Below are positions 42,313 through 54,145 of a DNA stretch of 64,000 nt, piece by piece. The notes beneath the pieces were generated by a model. The model was not told the DNA's origin and ran no database searches. It saw nothing but the letters and a program-made list of their open reading frames with translations. The stretch is from Ephydatia muelleri. Its lineage: Eukaryota > Porifera > Demospongiae > Spongillida > Spongillidae. Every line of letters starts with the position of its first letter. Position 1 is the stretch's first letter. The DNA is taken from positions 11,757,545 through 11,821,544 of the forward strand of contig JABACO010000004.1 of NCBI GenBank assembly GCA_013339895.1. The letters run 5' to 3'. Position numbers and translations under genes: made by a program.

Positions 42313-43399
42313 TTACATGTGCCATGTATCGGTACGAGCGGCGCTCGCACTGGTGTATGGCAAGCAGCACATCAGCCATTTCCGCAAACCTGTTAGGGTC
42401 CTAGCCAGAGCTAACCGCCTCAGCCTGTCATAAAACAGAAAAGTGCTCCTGCAGGAGTTGCACTCTAGTCGACCATCAGCCTTGGAACTTTTATTGGGTT
42501 TGCAGCTTGATGCCAGGTCGAGTGAAAACATTGGTGAGTGTGTGTTGGCAATGTTGCTCTCACTCCCCACAGCTCCCCTTGCTAGTCCACAGTGGTACAG
42601 TTGGCCTCGTATGTGATCCACAAACTCCACTTGAGTGGCTGGCACATCATACTTGTCAGGGTCTGCAAGCAATGTCTCCAGATCCTGGTATGCCTGCAAC
42701 TGAATGGCTTCATGCTCTTGGGTGATGTGGCTGTGATCATCAGTGTCCTTTGCTGCCCTCACTCCCTCGCATGTGCAGCATAACCGTAGCTGAGGAACAT
42801 GTAGACGTGGGAGCGGAGACCAAGCAGCTCATCACGCAGGATGTGGTCAAGGTCTGAGAGTGGTGCAACTACATCAATGATCTTTATGTCTTGAACATGG
42901 TGGCAACATCATGCTTCAATACCAGTGATCGCATGGAAAAAACATTCTCCAACTCCTTCCACCTGAGATCTCTATTTGGAGTACGTTGCGGGCTTCCCAC
43001 GCAATTCGACCAATGTTTTCATCACTGTACACGAAGTTCACTGCATGGTGGATCACATCTCTTTGCACATGACATTGAGTGTGGCTGTACTCCTGAAGTT
43101 TCACTCCGCGTGTTAGATAGAGCTTATCCACCTTGGCCTGAAAAAGTAAACACTTAGCATAGCTTTGGCTAATTGCTAGAAGTGATGCTACTTGAGCACT
43201 TGGGAGACTGGCTAGGGACCAGAAGCATTCTTGAATGGATTGATGTGTAGCGCGTCTCATGAGCGAGTACATCTCTAATGGTTTCAGCTATGGTGGAAAG
43301 CCTGCTTACATCATTCGGGGCAGCAATGGAGGGGGGCGTGGTGGTCATCAATCGTTTCCTGGCTCTCAGCTGTCTCAACCCAGCAAAAAATTCGTGCAT
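42313..43399 (-). pseudogene. Uncharacterised minus-strand coding remnants
   Basis: Two open regions, 43399-42916 (PPSIAAPNDVSRLSTIAETI and CHVQRDVIHHAVNFVYSDEN with IGRIAWEARNVL) and 42762-42313 (QAYQDLETLLADPDKYDVPA and CNSCRSTFLFYDRLRRL), read like protein but belong to no family I can name. They lie upstream, in the same orientation, of the integrase-core fragment, and may be its companion gene or another element. Confidence 0.3.
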
Positions 43400-43929
43400 A
43401 AGTATCGTTGTAACGATACGCGGTGATCGTTAAAGTAGTACGATTTTTGTCAATTACGATTGGATATGATTGGTATTGGATCGTACTAATATCGTATCTA
43501 TATATTCGATTTCGAACTTTAACTATCGTGTTGTATCTTACTTGCAGAATGCATGCACAATTAGCACAATTAGCAACGTACTTTGTAGATTACATATCTA
43601 AGATTGTCTACGTTCATGTCTGGCCCACTATAATCGTTTCGGATCATAAAATAAAAGGGAATAGAGGCTACTTATAGATTTTGCTGATTCGTCATCTAGC
43701 TATTATACATTGCTATCAAGGTCTAGTAAGATGGAAAAAGATTTGACATTGCCGCCAATAGCAATATCATTATATATCGTACATGCACTAATAATAAGAG
43801 TGATATCAATGCTCATACGTATACGTGCTGGCAATATTTGTCACGATTCCGCATTGTAGTGAATACTTGTAATACAAACAAAAACAATAAAATTAATAAC
43901 AACACCAACACCTCAATACAATAATCTAA

Positions 43930-44299
43930 TCAGTCTTTTTCTTTTTTTTTTGTTAGTAAGTCTGAACACTTCTGGTTCGCCTGGGTGCGAACTTTGGCTG
44001 AAGTGTCATTAAATTGTTCCATTCCAAATGTAGCTATAATGGCATCTGGAGAAAAATGAAAATGTATTAAAAATGCAATCTTGCATGTAGTACATATACT
44101 TTTTACCATCAATCAATTTCACTTTAGTTTGATCTAACGTCGGCAATGGGTCCTTCAACCCTCTTTTCCTCGTTTCCTTGAACCTGCTCTTTTCCATCTC
44201 TTCTCTACTAAACATTACATCCATTGCTTGCAAACAAAACTTTATCGGATCTCTTGCTGGGATTAGCATCAAATCCTTCCCATCCACCTGATGGGACAA
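43930..44299 (-). pseudogene. Second BEN-domain fragment
   Basis: Exon 44299-44112 encodes DPIKFCLQAMDVMFSREEME and KSRFKETRKRGLKDPLPTLD up to KVKLIDG. The next exon (44042-43930) encodes DAIIATFGMEQFNDTSAKVR and TQANQKCSDLLTKK. Together they give the typical BEN end, 'aqa-NqKCrDLrkK'. The intron has GT/AG ends (44111-44043). No upstream part of the protein is seen. Confidence 0.5.
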
Positions 44300-44639
44300 T
44301 ATAATCAGTTATAAATGTATACACACACTAACATATTTGTGTGGGCTCGATATGTATCCCAAGGCTGTGGAAAAATTCCACCTTTCAATTATATAGCTTC
44401 TCTCAGCCAACGTCTCAACATCATCTTGGTTATGTAGGTGTCTAGAGCCATCCTATCAAGGCTACCACAATTAGGCAGACGTTTGTAGCTAATTTCTGTT
44501 TGTTTATGTAACTATTGTTCATATTTGATTATTATAAATAACTTGTCATTTGTGTATTTACTGAAAAGTATTCGATTCTCATGGATTTGGTGTTAAAAAA
44601 TTGTTAACTACAGTTAACAATCAGTTAACCATAGTTAAC

Positions 44640-45960
44640 ATCGGTCGATCTATGGTTAACAGGAATTGTAGAGCTGAGAAATGTTATCAGCTTCCTTACA
44701 AAACGATGGACTGTTACAGCACCATGTACTAATGAGTCAGAGATGACTACAAAGTTCAAGAAGTGAATCCCATCTTGAGCTGCTGTAGCAGTAGCAACAG
44801 ATGATAGTACCTCCTTTGCACAGTAGTATGCAATGAAAGGATGAATGGTAGCTTGGCCGTTATTCCAATGGAAGCCTTGTACTGCATCTTGGACAACGAA
44901 AGAGTAGTTCGCAAAGCAAAATCCCCAAGCACCACTATTTCTCCATATTTTAAGTTAGACATTGTGTCAGCTAGAAAGGATGTATGAAGTCATGACGACG
45001 CAGCTTCAGCAGGTTCTCCATCAATGCATCTACAAAATCCTCTGTTATTTTGGCAAGCGTCTCTAAAGTAGTTTGATCCACTGAGAACCATGCTTGGTAA
45101 GTTAACTCTTCAACACCTAGTTCTTCAAATACCTCCACTAAAGCCATCTACTTTTCCACAAAATGGACATTCATTAGAGTTGGCTTCTTCAATATATTGG
45201 CTACTGTAACAGCTGGTAGTTAGTTCCATGCCACCACACAGTTGACATTCTCCTAAATGACATCCAGGAGGCGCAGGGTTGCATGAGATATTGGCCAGTA
45301 AGTGCTTGTAATGTAACGTCACCATTAACATGAAAGAATTCTTTGAAGCCATGAGTGGTTCAGATTTTAGATCTTTCTAACATTAGTTTTACATTCTGAT
45401 GTATAGTGCATACACATACATTATGTGTACCACTAGCTCCAGGAAGGACCACATTCTTTGGCTGAAGTTCTCTGAACTTGGTAAAACCTACCTTGACACC
45501 TAAGTTGTCATCCTGAAATTGCTTGTATGCGTCCTTGAGACTGAAGAGTATAAGTCTTTTCTGGACATGTTCCTTCTATCCATTTACCACCATGGACACA
45601 TAGTCCTTCCTACCAGGAATAACATGACTGATAGCGTCGGATAGATAGAATTTTCCTCAACTATCTTAGGTATAACCTTGCCTGGTCGAGCATTTGGTGC
45701 AGCTAGAACACCTTGACTTGCTACCAATAGTCTAGCCATGTGGTATGTTGCACCAAATTCGGCCTGCCTCCTGGTCCAGGACTTTGGAACGAGTATTTGC
45801 ACTTTATCACTTACCTTTTGGCTCTCTCTGAACTTTGTCTTCAGCTGTTCCATCATTTCATTGTACTCCAACTCTATTCTTGACGGTTCCAGTTTTAGCC
45901 TTTTCCTCACAGTTCCCTCAATCTTTCTCATTTTATTCTCACATACCTCTTCACCCCAAG
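44640..45960 (-). pseudogene. Broken copy of a multicopy uncharacterised protein ('GASGTH' family)
   Basis: Minus-strand blocks in order: VPKSWTRRQAEFGATYHMAR (45800), APNARPGKVIPKIVEENS (45690), GRKDYVSMVVNG then an in-frame TAG (45557), KEHVQKRLILFSLKDAYKQF, VVLPGASGTHNVCVCTIHQN (45450-45390), HLLANISCNPAPPGCHLGEC (45290) and, after a frame change, FVVQDAVQGFHWNNGQATIH and ISDSLVHGAVTVHRF (44870-44700). I remember the GASGTHxVCVCTIHQN motif from many near-identical cnidarian and sponge proteins. The role is unknown; copy number suggests a mobile element. Confidence 0.5.
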
Positions 45961-47590
45961 CTTCCTGTTGTCAATAGAGGCGTCTCCTACACTCACAAGT
46001 AGTGCAGAAATGTTGGTGTCAATCTCAGTGCTCTCATCAGTAGGCTCATCATTGTCATCCTGATCAGTAGAACTGCTGGAAATATCCTGTTGGTGGCATA
46101 TCGCTTGTGACAGAGAGTACTAATGGGTCGCAACACCTTTTTTGGCCCCTAGAATACAGCTTTATGTATGCCTGCCAATGATGGTAACAGGAGTTCAGAC
46201 ACCGCATGACCTGCTCTTAAAAGAACAAGATCCATTTCCTCAGCTGATAGTGATCGAAGGCTTGTGTCTTTACATCACACCTAACGCTTCACCAAGTGGA
46301 CAGCGGGCCTCCATTGAACAAAACACGTAACTCAAGATGCAAAACTCAAACTTGAAAACTATATGGTTTAGAACGGCAGCTACACATCCTTTTATATATT
46401 GAGAACATAAGACAATGGACAACAGAGACTTAACAATGGGAAGGGCAAGTGGCTCAGAGGCCCCCTAGAGCATGAGGCTCAAGAGGCTAACAGTGCTTAC
46501 AAAGGTTCTTTTGTTATGCACCATACACTATATGTATTGAAATTCATAATGAAATTATCTCTACTTCATAAGTAGATTTGATAGTTCTATTCTTCTTGGG
46601 TGCATCTTGAGAAAGATCTCCAACGCTGTGTCCAAGTTTACTGGATGTGTGTAATGAATATTCATAAGTGCTAGCAAAGAAAGCCATCTACAGGTCATAG
46701 AGGACCTTAGCCAGTTTCTCAGACGGCGTAAGGTAGAAAAACTTCTCGAAGGTGTAAATAGTAATTGGAAGTGTGCAACCAATTTTTATCAAGCGGAAAA
46801 TATTAGGATGGGCGGTGACAAAATGGTTGGTGATGCAAACCACGGAAAAGAAGAAACACTTACAGGACATGATGGTATGAGAGAAATAGATGGATTTCTA
46901 ATTGATGCCGTCATTCAGAAACAGACGTCGGAAGCAAAATGTGTGCAACTGTCGAATCAGAAGTGAGTATGGTACATGAAGGATCATCTGTCAGAATAGA
47001 ACAAGGGAATATTATTATGATTATTTTTATTTGGGTATGCGCGCTCATGGTTGACATGGTGATGCAGAGAAATCGTTCATAGCAGGCTTGCTCGAGCTCA
47101 ATGGTGCAAACAACGACGCAACAGATTGTGCGCTGGAATACGGTTGACGTTGCAACTTAGATTTCGATTCTCAGCCCCGCTTAGCTTTCGCTTCGTGTTT
47201 GACATTGTATTCGAGTAATTTGTGAATGATGTATACAGGTGGGAACTTCACACGAATATAACCAGACCAGACCAGAGATAATATATTATCTCTACCCAGA
47301 CAGAGGCGCTTAAATAATTGACAAGATTGTGTGCGTGTGTTTGTGCTGTCTACAATAATGTTTAACATGTGCCCAGCACATTTCTGCAAACATACACTCT
47401 GGATGGCATTTAGGGCCAAAAAGAAGAATGTGTCCCGTACTTTCCACTTCTTGCAGTTCAGGTTTCACACCCAGGTTGCATTGCCAACAATGCCCGTAAC
47501 TCATCACGCCTCAGATCTGAAACTCTGGGCAAACTTCTTTCCTTACAAATCCGCAATGCTCCCTTTGCAGTGCGTGTTCCATCATCTGAT
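45961..47590. other. No gene recognised
   Basis: One plus-strand open stretch (about 46685-46970, with VIEDLSQFLRRRKVEKLLEG) has an AG before it and could be an exon, but matches nothing I know. The rest is unremarkable. Confidence 0.3.
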
Positions 47591-48713
47591 AGTCTATTTT
47601 GTCACGCTAGTATGTACGCACTAGTTAGCAACCTATGACATATTGCTATAACTTCTCTCCGCCGTGCATTCTATGAGACTCAGTCCAGTGTGATGATACT
47701 GTTTTGAATCAAACCACATGTGTACTGAGAGGTACGTTTGTGACTTGTGTGTTGTTGGCCACCTATCCCATGCCATTAGCCTCCATAATGCTTACCGGCA
47801 TCCTGAAGGTGTCCTAGATTGTTGGCTGTTTTCAGATTGGCCTCCTGTTATGTGGTATTGTTGCTAGAGGTTTCATAGGCAGCCACATTTGTTGTTATGT
47901 CATGTATATCTATTTCCATGCTGGATTTTGTCTTTTCATGCAGTTTATCCTGATGTTACTGACTGGAGCAGCGAATATTTGTGATCTGCGCACAACTAGT
48001 ACCATTACACCAGTCTTAAAACACAGCGTGGATGGATACAGTTCTTCAGAAATGGTCTTCAAATCGGAGGTATGTTTGTGACTTAGTATTGTTGGCCACC
48101 CATTAGCCTCCATAGTGTTTACCGGCATCCTGAAGGTGTCCTACGTTGTTGGCTGTTTTCAGATTGGCCTCCTGTTATGTGTATTGTTGCTACAGGTTTC
48201 ATTGGCAGCCATGTGTTTGCTCTTCTTTCATGCTGGAATTTGTCTATACTTGCAGTTACTCTGATGTTACTGACTAGCGTATAAAAACATCATGCTGGAA
48301 TTGAGCAGAGAATGTTTGATCTGCACAACTAGTTAGATTATACAAGTCTTCTTTGGTTTCAAACGCAGCAGAACCAAAAGTTTCCTTAAATTGGAGGTAT
48401 GTTTGTGACTTCTGTGTTATTGGCCACCTATCCCATGCCAGTAGCCTCCATAATGCTTACCGGCATCCTGAAGGTGTCCTACATTGTCGGCTGTTTTCAG
48501 ATTGGCCTCCTGTTATGTGGTATTGTTGCTAGAGGTTTCACAGGCAGCCACATTCAGTATTGTGCGTGGGCTTTACTTCAAGCATTTGTACTAACCAGCT
48601 GTCTTCATTTTTGCAGTGTATTACATCTAGCAATGATTTTGACAGATGCTCAGTGTAACGTCAGTTCCAGATGAACATTATGAGGTTAGTACAAACGTAT
48701 TGGCATCATTACG
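47591..48713 (+). repeat. Second satellite array, ~3 units
   Basis: Begins with the same unique lead as the first array (cacgctagtatgtacgcact, compare 24681) and the same first exon-like block (actcagtccagtgtgatg). Cores follow near 47754, 48089 and 48418, and a last core (48711) is cut after cattagcctc, where a transposase-like ORF begins. Same orientation as the first array, about 23 kb away. Confidence 0.85.
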
Positions 48714-49559
48714 TTGGCCACCGATCCCATGCCATTAGCCTCATTGGATGAGCTAACCAAGCAGCTCAATGATGATGGATTCAACATCCATAGTGGTGGG
48801 GTTTACCTTCGCCTGATTCCTAGGCGCAGCTCTTCTTTGGAGGGTAAGAGGCATGTTACAACTGTACCAATCAAGCTCATCAGAGACCAGAATGATTCCC
48901 ATGCCAAGCATGTTGATCAAAAATTGTGTGTGTCCACAATCAAACACCTAGAAGAAATATCTTCCACTCTGGTGCCTAATGAAGTGTGCTTTATTAGTCA
49001 ATATGACAAAGCTAGAGTACCAATTGGTCTCACTGCAGCTAACAAGCAGTCTCCTTTGCTGATGCATGTCGAATACAGAGTGAGTTTACCAGACCATGAT
49101 TGGGTAGTCGCTGCTCAACACAAGTTGATCCCATTTGTATATGGTGGCATTGTTGTACAACCAAATGGTCTTGGTAAGCCAGAAGCTGTTAGCTATTCAG
49201 GGCGAACATACATTGCAATTCTGTCTGGAAAGCACTCCTCATCTACTGCCTATGCACATGCACTTGGCTTTGAGAGATTGCTTCAGCTACATCAACGTGA
49301 TAGCTTGAAAGCTCCAGAGAAAAATGTTCATGAAGAGAACCACCATTTTCCATCTTTGTGTGTGTCAAAGTCTCTAAATCTTGATGAAATACTTCCAAGA
49401 TCGACAATGACTTTCAAAGTTGACCCCTACAATCTGTACTGCCAATCAGTTCACTCGCAATTGCTTGATTGGTCATTGGTTCTGGTACACTACTGTCCGA
49501 TTGCATTGAAACGTGTGTCAAAAAGACCAACGCCCAGAAATTTTGAACTGAAATTGTAA
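48714..49559 (+). CDS. Transposase-like ORF fused to the satellite core
   Basis: A 281-codon frame whose first ten codons (MATDPMPLAS) are satellite sequence. The rest starts LDELTKQLNDDGFNIHSGGV and includes RHVTTVPIKLIRDQ, NEVCFISQYDKARVPIGLTA and SYSGRTYIAILSGKHSSSTA. I remember this family ('SQDDKARVP', later 'VDGGPDENPR') as a multicopy, transposase-like protein in sponges and cnidarians. Here the first Asp of the pair is Tyr and the part with VDGGPDENPR is missing, so it is a truncated copy. The satellite-derived start is probably not a real initiation site. Confidence 0.5.
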   Translation: MATDPMPLASLDELTKQLNDDGFNIHSGGVYLRLIPRRSSSLEGKRHVTTVPIKLIRDQNDSHAKHVDQKLCVSTIKHLEEISSTLVPNEVCFISQYDKARVPIGLTAANKQSPLLMHVEYRVSLPDHDWVVAAQHKLIPFVYGGIVVQPNGLGKPEAVSYSGRTYIAILSGKHSSSTAYAHALGFERLLQLHQRDSLKAPEKNVHEENHHFPSLCVSKSLNLDEILPRSTMTFKVDPYNLYCQSVHSQLLDWSLVLVHYCPIALKRVSKRPTPRNFELKL

Positions 49560-50253
49560 GCCTAGCAACAAAATGGCTACATCCAAGCAACATTGGAAGT
49601 TTTGGTACCAAAACTGAGATTAGTACTGTATTGTGGATAGGAAGAGCTTGCTTTTTAGTGGAGCTGGCGCTAATATATGTTTGTTTGCACGTTCTAGCAA
49701 CTAGGTAGCCGTTATGCATTTGGTTTAGGTCTTTTAAAGGAAAACCTTAGTTTTAAATCATCAGTTATTCAGATTGTGTGATACCAGAATTCAAGTCAGT
49801 CATTGGTGAGAGTATTGCCTGTGCAGTAGATAGGTTTATACAGTGTTGCTTCTCTTGCATGAAGGTGACCTTGATGGTATAAGTGTTGGGGAAATGCTGT
49901 GTCCTGCATGGATATCAAATACATGTAAAATGTGCGTGTGTAATCTGTAACTTATTATGTACAATGGTAGCGTTTATTCCTTCCCCCATTAGTTCTTTCT
50001 TTATTGTGTTGAACGTCGTTCTGTTTCGCTCACTGTCAGCTCTATTAAGGGCAACGAATATTTAAGTGTATATGAAGCGCTGATTTGATCACATACCATT
50101 CCGAGAATTCAAATTCCATGCTTGCATAGAATCGTACAAGATTTTAACCTTGTCCTAATAGAGGAATACATAATGCACATGTACGAATACGTGCTACTGA
50201 ATTATTTACCAGTAAGTCCTTCAGAACAGCTCTAGTCCTTCGGCAACCTTACT
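49560..50253. other. No gene recognised
   Basis: Spacer between the transposase-like ORF and the gypsy remnant on the other strand. No exon, repeat or element end that I can identify. Confidence 0.4.
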
Positions 50254-51705
50254 TTAGATCACCTTTTCCACGCCCTCCATAAGTGGAGCTATTGTGGCAT
50301 TCTGGCTCTCAACTGTACTCCTTAAGGCTTGAACTTCCTTTTCTTGCGCACGAACGAGATGCAATACTTCCTGCAGTGAACCGTCTTGGTCAGCTGGATT
50401 AGGTGCGTCGACAGGAGGGGTTTGGAGTAACATTTTTGGTGGAAGAGCAGATGTCGATTTAGAAGACTTTGGCATCCCTGATGCAATGCTCTCCGGTTGT
50501 ATCACTCCATTGCCCACCACGTACCCCAGGTAAACACACTGGTCCATGCCAAATTGGTATTTTTGGGGTTTGGCCGTGAGACCTGCTTCCCATAGACGTT
50601 GTAACACTGTTCTTACATGCTGTAAGGGGTTATCCCATGAGTCACTGTGGATTGCCAGGTCGTCTATGTACATGTACGCCGCTGAGAAACCTTGTAGACC
50701 CTGCAGTACTTCGTCCATCAAGCATTGGAATGTAGCTGGAGCACCTTTCAGGCCAAAGGGCATCACCCGAAATTGGTACAAGCCAATGGGCGTAGTGAAT
50801 GCCGTCAAGTGTCTGGCTCCTTCCGCCATTGGCACCTGCCAGTAACCTTGAGAGAGATCTAATGTTGTGATAAACTTGGCTTTGCCCAGTCCATCGATGA
50901 GATCCTCGATTCTGGGCATTGGGTAAGCATCCGACAAAGAAGCAGCATTTAGCCTCCTGTAGTCCACACACATACGCGTGGTACTGTCCTTTTTGTTCAC
51001 GAGGACAATGGGAGCAGCCCATTCACTCCTGAATGGTTCGATAATACCTGCTGCCAGTATATAATCGATTTCCTTCCTCACTAATTCGGGTAGGCATGTG
51101 GAAGTCTGTAAGGAGCGAGCCTGATGGGTTTGGAATCTGTAGGCCTGACATTGTGTTCCGCCATGGTTGTGCGCCCTGGTGCACTGTTCATGACATCTCG
51201 GAACTCGTGTAGCAGTCCTTGCAGTTGTTGCAATTGTGCCACTGTTAACTGTTTGCCCATTCTCTATTCACCGACCTCCCTCCTCTCCATTCAGGGATAT
51301 CTTCCTCTTCAACTTCTTCCTCCATTCCTCCTGCTGAGAAATATGCTCTGTCCTTAGCTGTGTTCCACCGCTTCAACATGTTTACGTGAAACGTGCGCCT
51401 TCCCACTTCCGTGAGCCGTGCATGTCCACTATGTAGTTCAAAGCCCCAATCTTCTGCAATACAGGGTAAGGACGCTTCCATTGAGCTGTTAGAGCACCAG
51501 CTGAGGTTGGTGATAGCACCAAAACCAGGAAGCCGATTTGAAATTCCCGCTGTCGCGCATTTCCATCCCTTTCAGCAGAACGTTCATCAATCCAATCTAA
51601 TACTTCTGCACGAAGTTTCAAATCTTCATCCTTATGCTTGCGTTTGTTGCCTGAACACAATGAGTCATAAAATGACAGCACAAATGAAAGATAGTGTAGC
51701 TCCAA
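50254..51705 (-). mobile_element. Ty3/gypsy remnant with integrase upstream of RT (Gmr1-like order)
   Basis: Along the minus strand: the end of an integrase (51630-51400, FQIGFLVLVLSPTSAGALTA, YIVDMHG, then HVNMLKRWNTAKDRA near 51370), a linker with the Gmr1-style 'APGRTTMAEHNV', then a reverse transcriptase (51081-50480). The RT shows PIVLVNKKDSTTRMCVDYRR, TTLDLSQGYWQVPMAEGARH, FGLKGAPATFQCLMDE and the catalytic AAYMYIDDLAIHS. Integrase before RT is unusual for Ty3/gypsy and is known from Gmr1-type elements. The integrase part needs frame changes. At 50476 the RT frame runs into a gag-like start (MPKSSKSTSALPPK) with a coiled helix (VRAQEKEVQALRSTVESQ). Confidence 0.8.
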
Positions 51706-52554
51706 GTTAAAATTCGTTTACAAAGGCATTATATGCAAATCACAAACACGCATAATGTCATTATGCCTCATCATAAATCATTTATAATACATCAGCATAC
51801 CCCTCTTCCATGATGCATCATCAGTCCTCCTTACTACTACCAAAAGTATTAGGAGTAAATAACTATCACTTTGATTACTAACACTACATGTACCTCCTGA
51901 AGGTTGCTTGGATGTCTGTCTCTGTTTGACCACCTGAGGCCGATTGTTTTATTGAGGTGGAGCTCAAGGGAGTGTGTGTCTCTGATGATGAAGATGGGGT
52001 TGGTGGGAGTGGTGAACTGGACATAGATATTGAGGGAGAAAATGGACCATGTGATGATGGAGATTGCAGAGATGATGAAGTCAAAGTAGACGACACACTT
52101 GCTGTGGAGGGGGACTGTAGACCATCTCAGGGAGTTATATAGCAATACTAACATAATAGCCAGCACGAGTAAGTTATTTACCCTCACTGTCAACAACTTC
52201 TGGGAGAATGAGTTCTATCGGGGGTACGCCCTTAACTGCATCGATTTGGTTTGGTAGCTAGTTTGGATGCACCCCCAATCCAGATCGATCCGGATTTTTG
52301 TGTCCATTCTAGTAACACCTTTGTGTCAAAACAGAAATTGGTAGATGTCACTTCGGAATTCAAAAGATATAAACCTTTTACGGCTGGTTCCTGTGGAGAG
52401 GGATAGCTGGACATCTGACATCATTCTGCTGACACTGTTTAGTATCACACGGGATGATGGTTTAGTGGCATTAAATGTCATGAAGGTATAAGATTATCAT
52501 ATTTAAGATACATAAGATATGATATAATTCGTACTTTAAAAGGTACAGTGTAAC
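51706..52554. other. No gene recognised
   Basis: Contains low-complexity Ser/Thr- or Asp/Gly-coding stretches (51950-52140) of no clear origin. Possibly more of the decayed retroelement, but nothing I can support. Confidence 0.3.
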
Positions 52555-52659
52555 GTCTTTCTGATTCACCCACGAAGCATCCTCGACGGGCCATCCTTTC
52601 CACAGTACTAGAAATTCCCTTTGAGCACCCTTGGTACGGATTAATGATGGAACTTTCAT
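52555..52659 (-). pseudogene. Chromodomain fragment, likely from a retroelement integrase
   Basis: Encodes IRTKGAQREFLVLWKGWPVE and DASWVNQKDVT, the C-terminal half of a chromodomain ('--YLVKWkGw---eaTWE'). It lies 1 kb upstream of and in the same orientation as the gypsy remnant, and gypsy integrases often end in a chromodomain, but here it is not joined to one. Confidence 0.5.
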
Positions 52660-53277
52660 TATTTTATACCTTTCGTCTTGACGTTACGATTCTCTCGACT
52701 GGATGATAAGCCATTAGGCGCATACTATAGTATAATTTGAAGTTCACTTAGTGGTGATGTAATCCTAGCTAGCTGCGTCCACTAGGTGGTCCATTCAAGG
52801 GGACCTGGAAATGAAGGGGGAGGTGGAGGAGGAGGACAGGGAGGAAGAGAAGGTGGAAGGGGGATGAAGAGTAGGACCTGGTGTCCTGGTGCATAGGGCA
52901 GTTTTCCCCACATCCCCATTTCCCAAAACTACCAGTTTGTATTCAGTCATTTCGTCACAGACGATAGCACGCGCATGCGCGTGATATCGTGCTATCGGAA
53001 TATTGATGGGAAGCCTTCCCTATCCCTCCATGTCGCCCATTGTTCTTTAAATTTAAATTTCATAAAGCAAACACAATATGTGTGCATACATATGTGCAGT
53101 TCATTGAGTTGGCGTAAAAAGTGTGCATGCTTGGGTTTGTGTTAACTTCCCTGTGAGGGAATTTTTGTTCTAAGGTTTATCATAGCTGCTCCTCATGAGA
53201 CGACGCTGCAATTAATATAATGTGGTCATATTGTGTATAGATCAGCAGCTGGCATACTGAACTGACCTTTAGCTGAA
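52660..53277. other. No gene; one imperfect palindrome
   Basis: An inverted repeat gatagcacg ... cgtgctatc at 52963-52996 encloses cgcatgcgcg. No coding signal. Confidence 0.4.
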
Positions 53278-53517
53278 ATGCACAATGCACGGCTGAACTC
53301 AACAATAACGCAACCACGAAGCTTGGGTCTATTTGGGTTTTTTCAAGCCATGGGAATCATTTATTCTTTTGTACTGTTGGGGTTCGTTTTGAACGCAGTA
53401 AAACAGATCAATCGTGAACTACCGGACACTGTGGGGAGCCTGACACGTAAAGCAAATGAGATCAGAAGTAATATTGAAAGCAGCCCCCCCCCCCCCCCCC
53501 CCCCCCCAGAGGCCTAA
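53278..53517 (+). CDS. Small ORF with one hydrophobic segment
   Basis: A 79-codon frame beginning at ATG. Residues about 17-40 (GLFGFFQAMGIIYSFVLLGF) could form a membrane helix, followed by an amphipathic stretch and a Pro run encoded by poly-C. No homologue known to me; it may be a chance ORF. Confidence 0.25.
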   Translation: MHNARLNSTITQPRSLGLFGFFQAMGIIYSFVLLGFVLNAVKQINRELPDTVGSLTRKANEIRSNIESSPPPPPPPPEA

Positions 53518-53555
53518 GCAACAAGGGTTCCTGGTGCGTGACTTCACATCCTTAG

Positions 53556-53900
53556 CTTCTCATATTTGAGATCTGCATGGATTCTTGCTTTCCACCTGTT
53601 GTGTCAATAGCAGCAGAATGTTTGGTGTACTGCGTGGTATATGCTTATAGTATACAGAAGATTGGGTTGCAAGTTATTCTCCAAAAGTGATTCTGCAGTG
53701 AATATGAGTAACTCTATACATACATCAAAACATGCAGCAGCTGGCTTCCGGATATGTTAGCTGAGTTTGTTTAAGCTCTCTCAAGGCTGCACAGTTAATA
53801 CTTTAAAGCTTCTCGCATTTGAGATCTGGTTTCCTCTATCTCTCCTTCATGCCAATATTCTGCAGAACGTTTGGTGTACTGCCTCTTCACTCTTGCATAT
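53556..53900. repeat. Diverged direct duplication
   Basis: Two diverged copies of about 90 bp (cttctcatatttgagatctg ... gaatgtttggtgtactgc at 53556-53634 and cttctcgcatttgagatctg ... gaacgtttggtgtactgc at 53811-53882). Origin unknown. Confidence 0.6.
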
Positions 53901-54145
53901 TTTTGCAGTAACTCCAGCCTGTGCTCGGCCATCATTGCAGTCATCGTTGTGCTTCTCGTTCCACATATCTTTGTCCCACAAATAGCAAGCTTTGTTCACT
54001 GCTGTCTGATGTTCTGCTACCATCGGCATAATCCACTTCTTCGAATGCCACATCTGTGCCATTCACAATCACAAGCATATACCACATGCTAACTCTCATC
54101 AACTTTCCCATTCCTTGTCCAAGACTGTTCCTTGTCCAAGACTGT

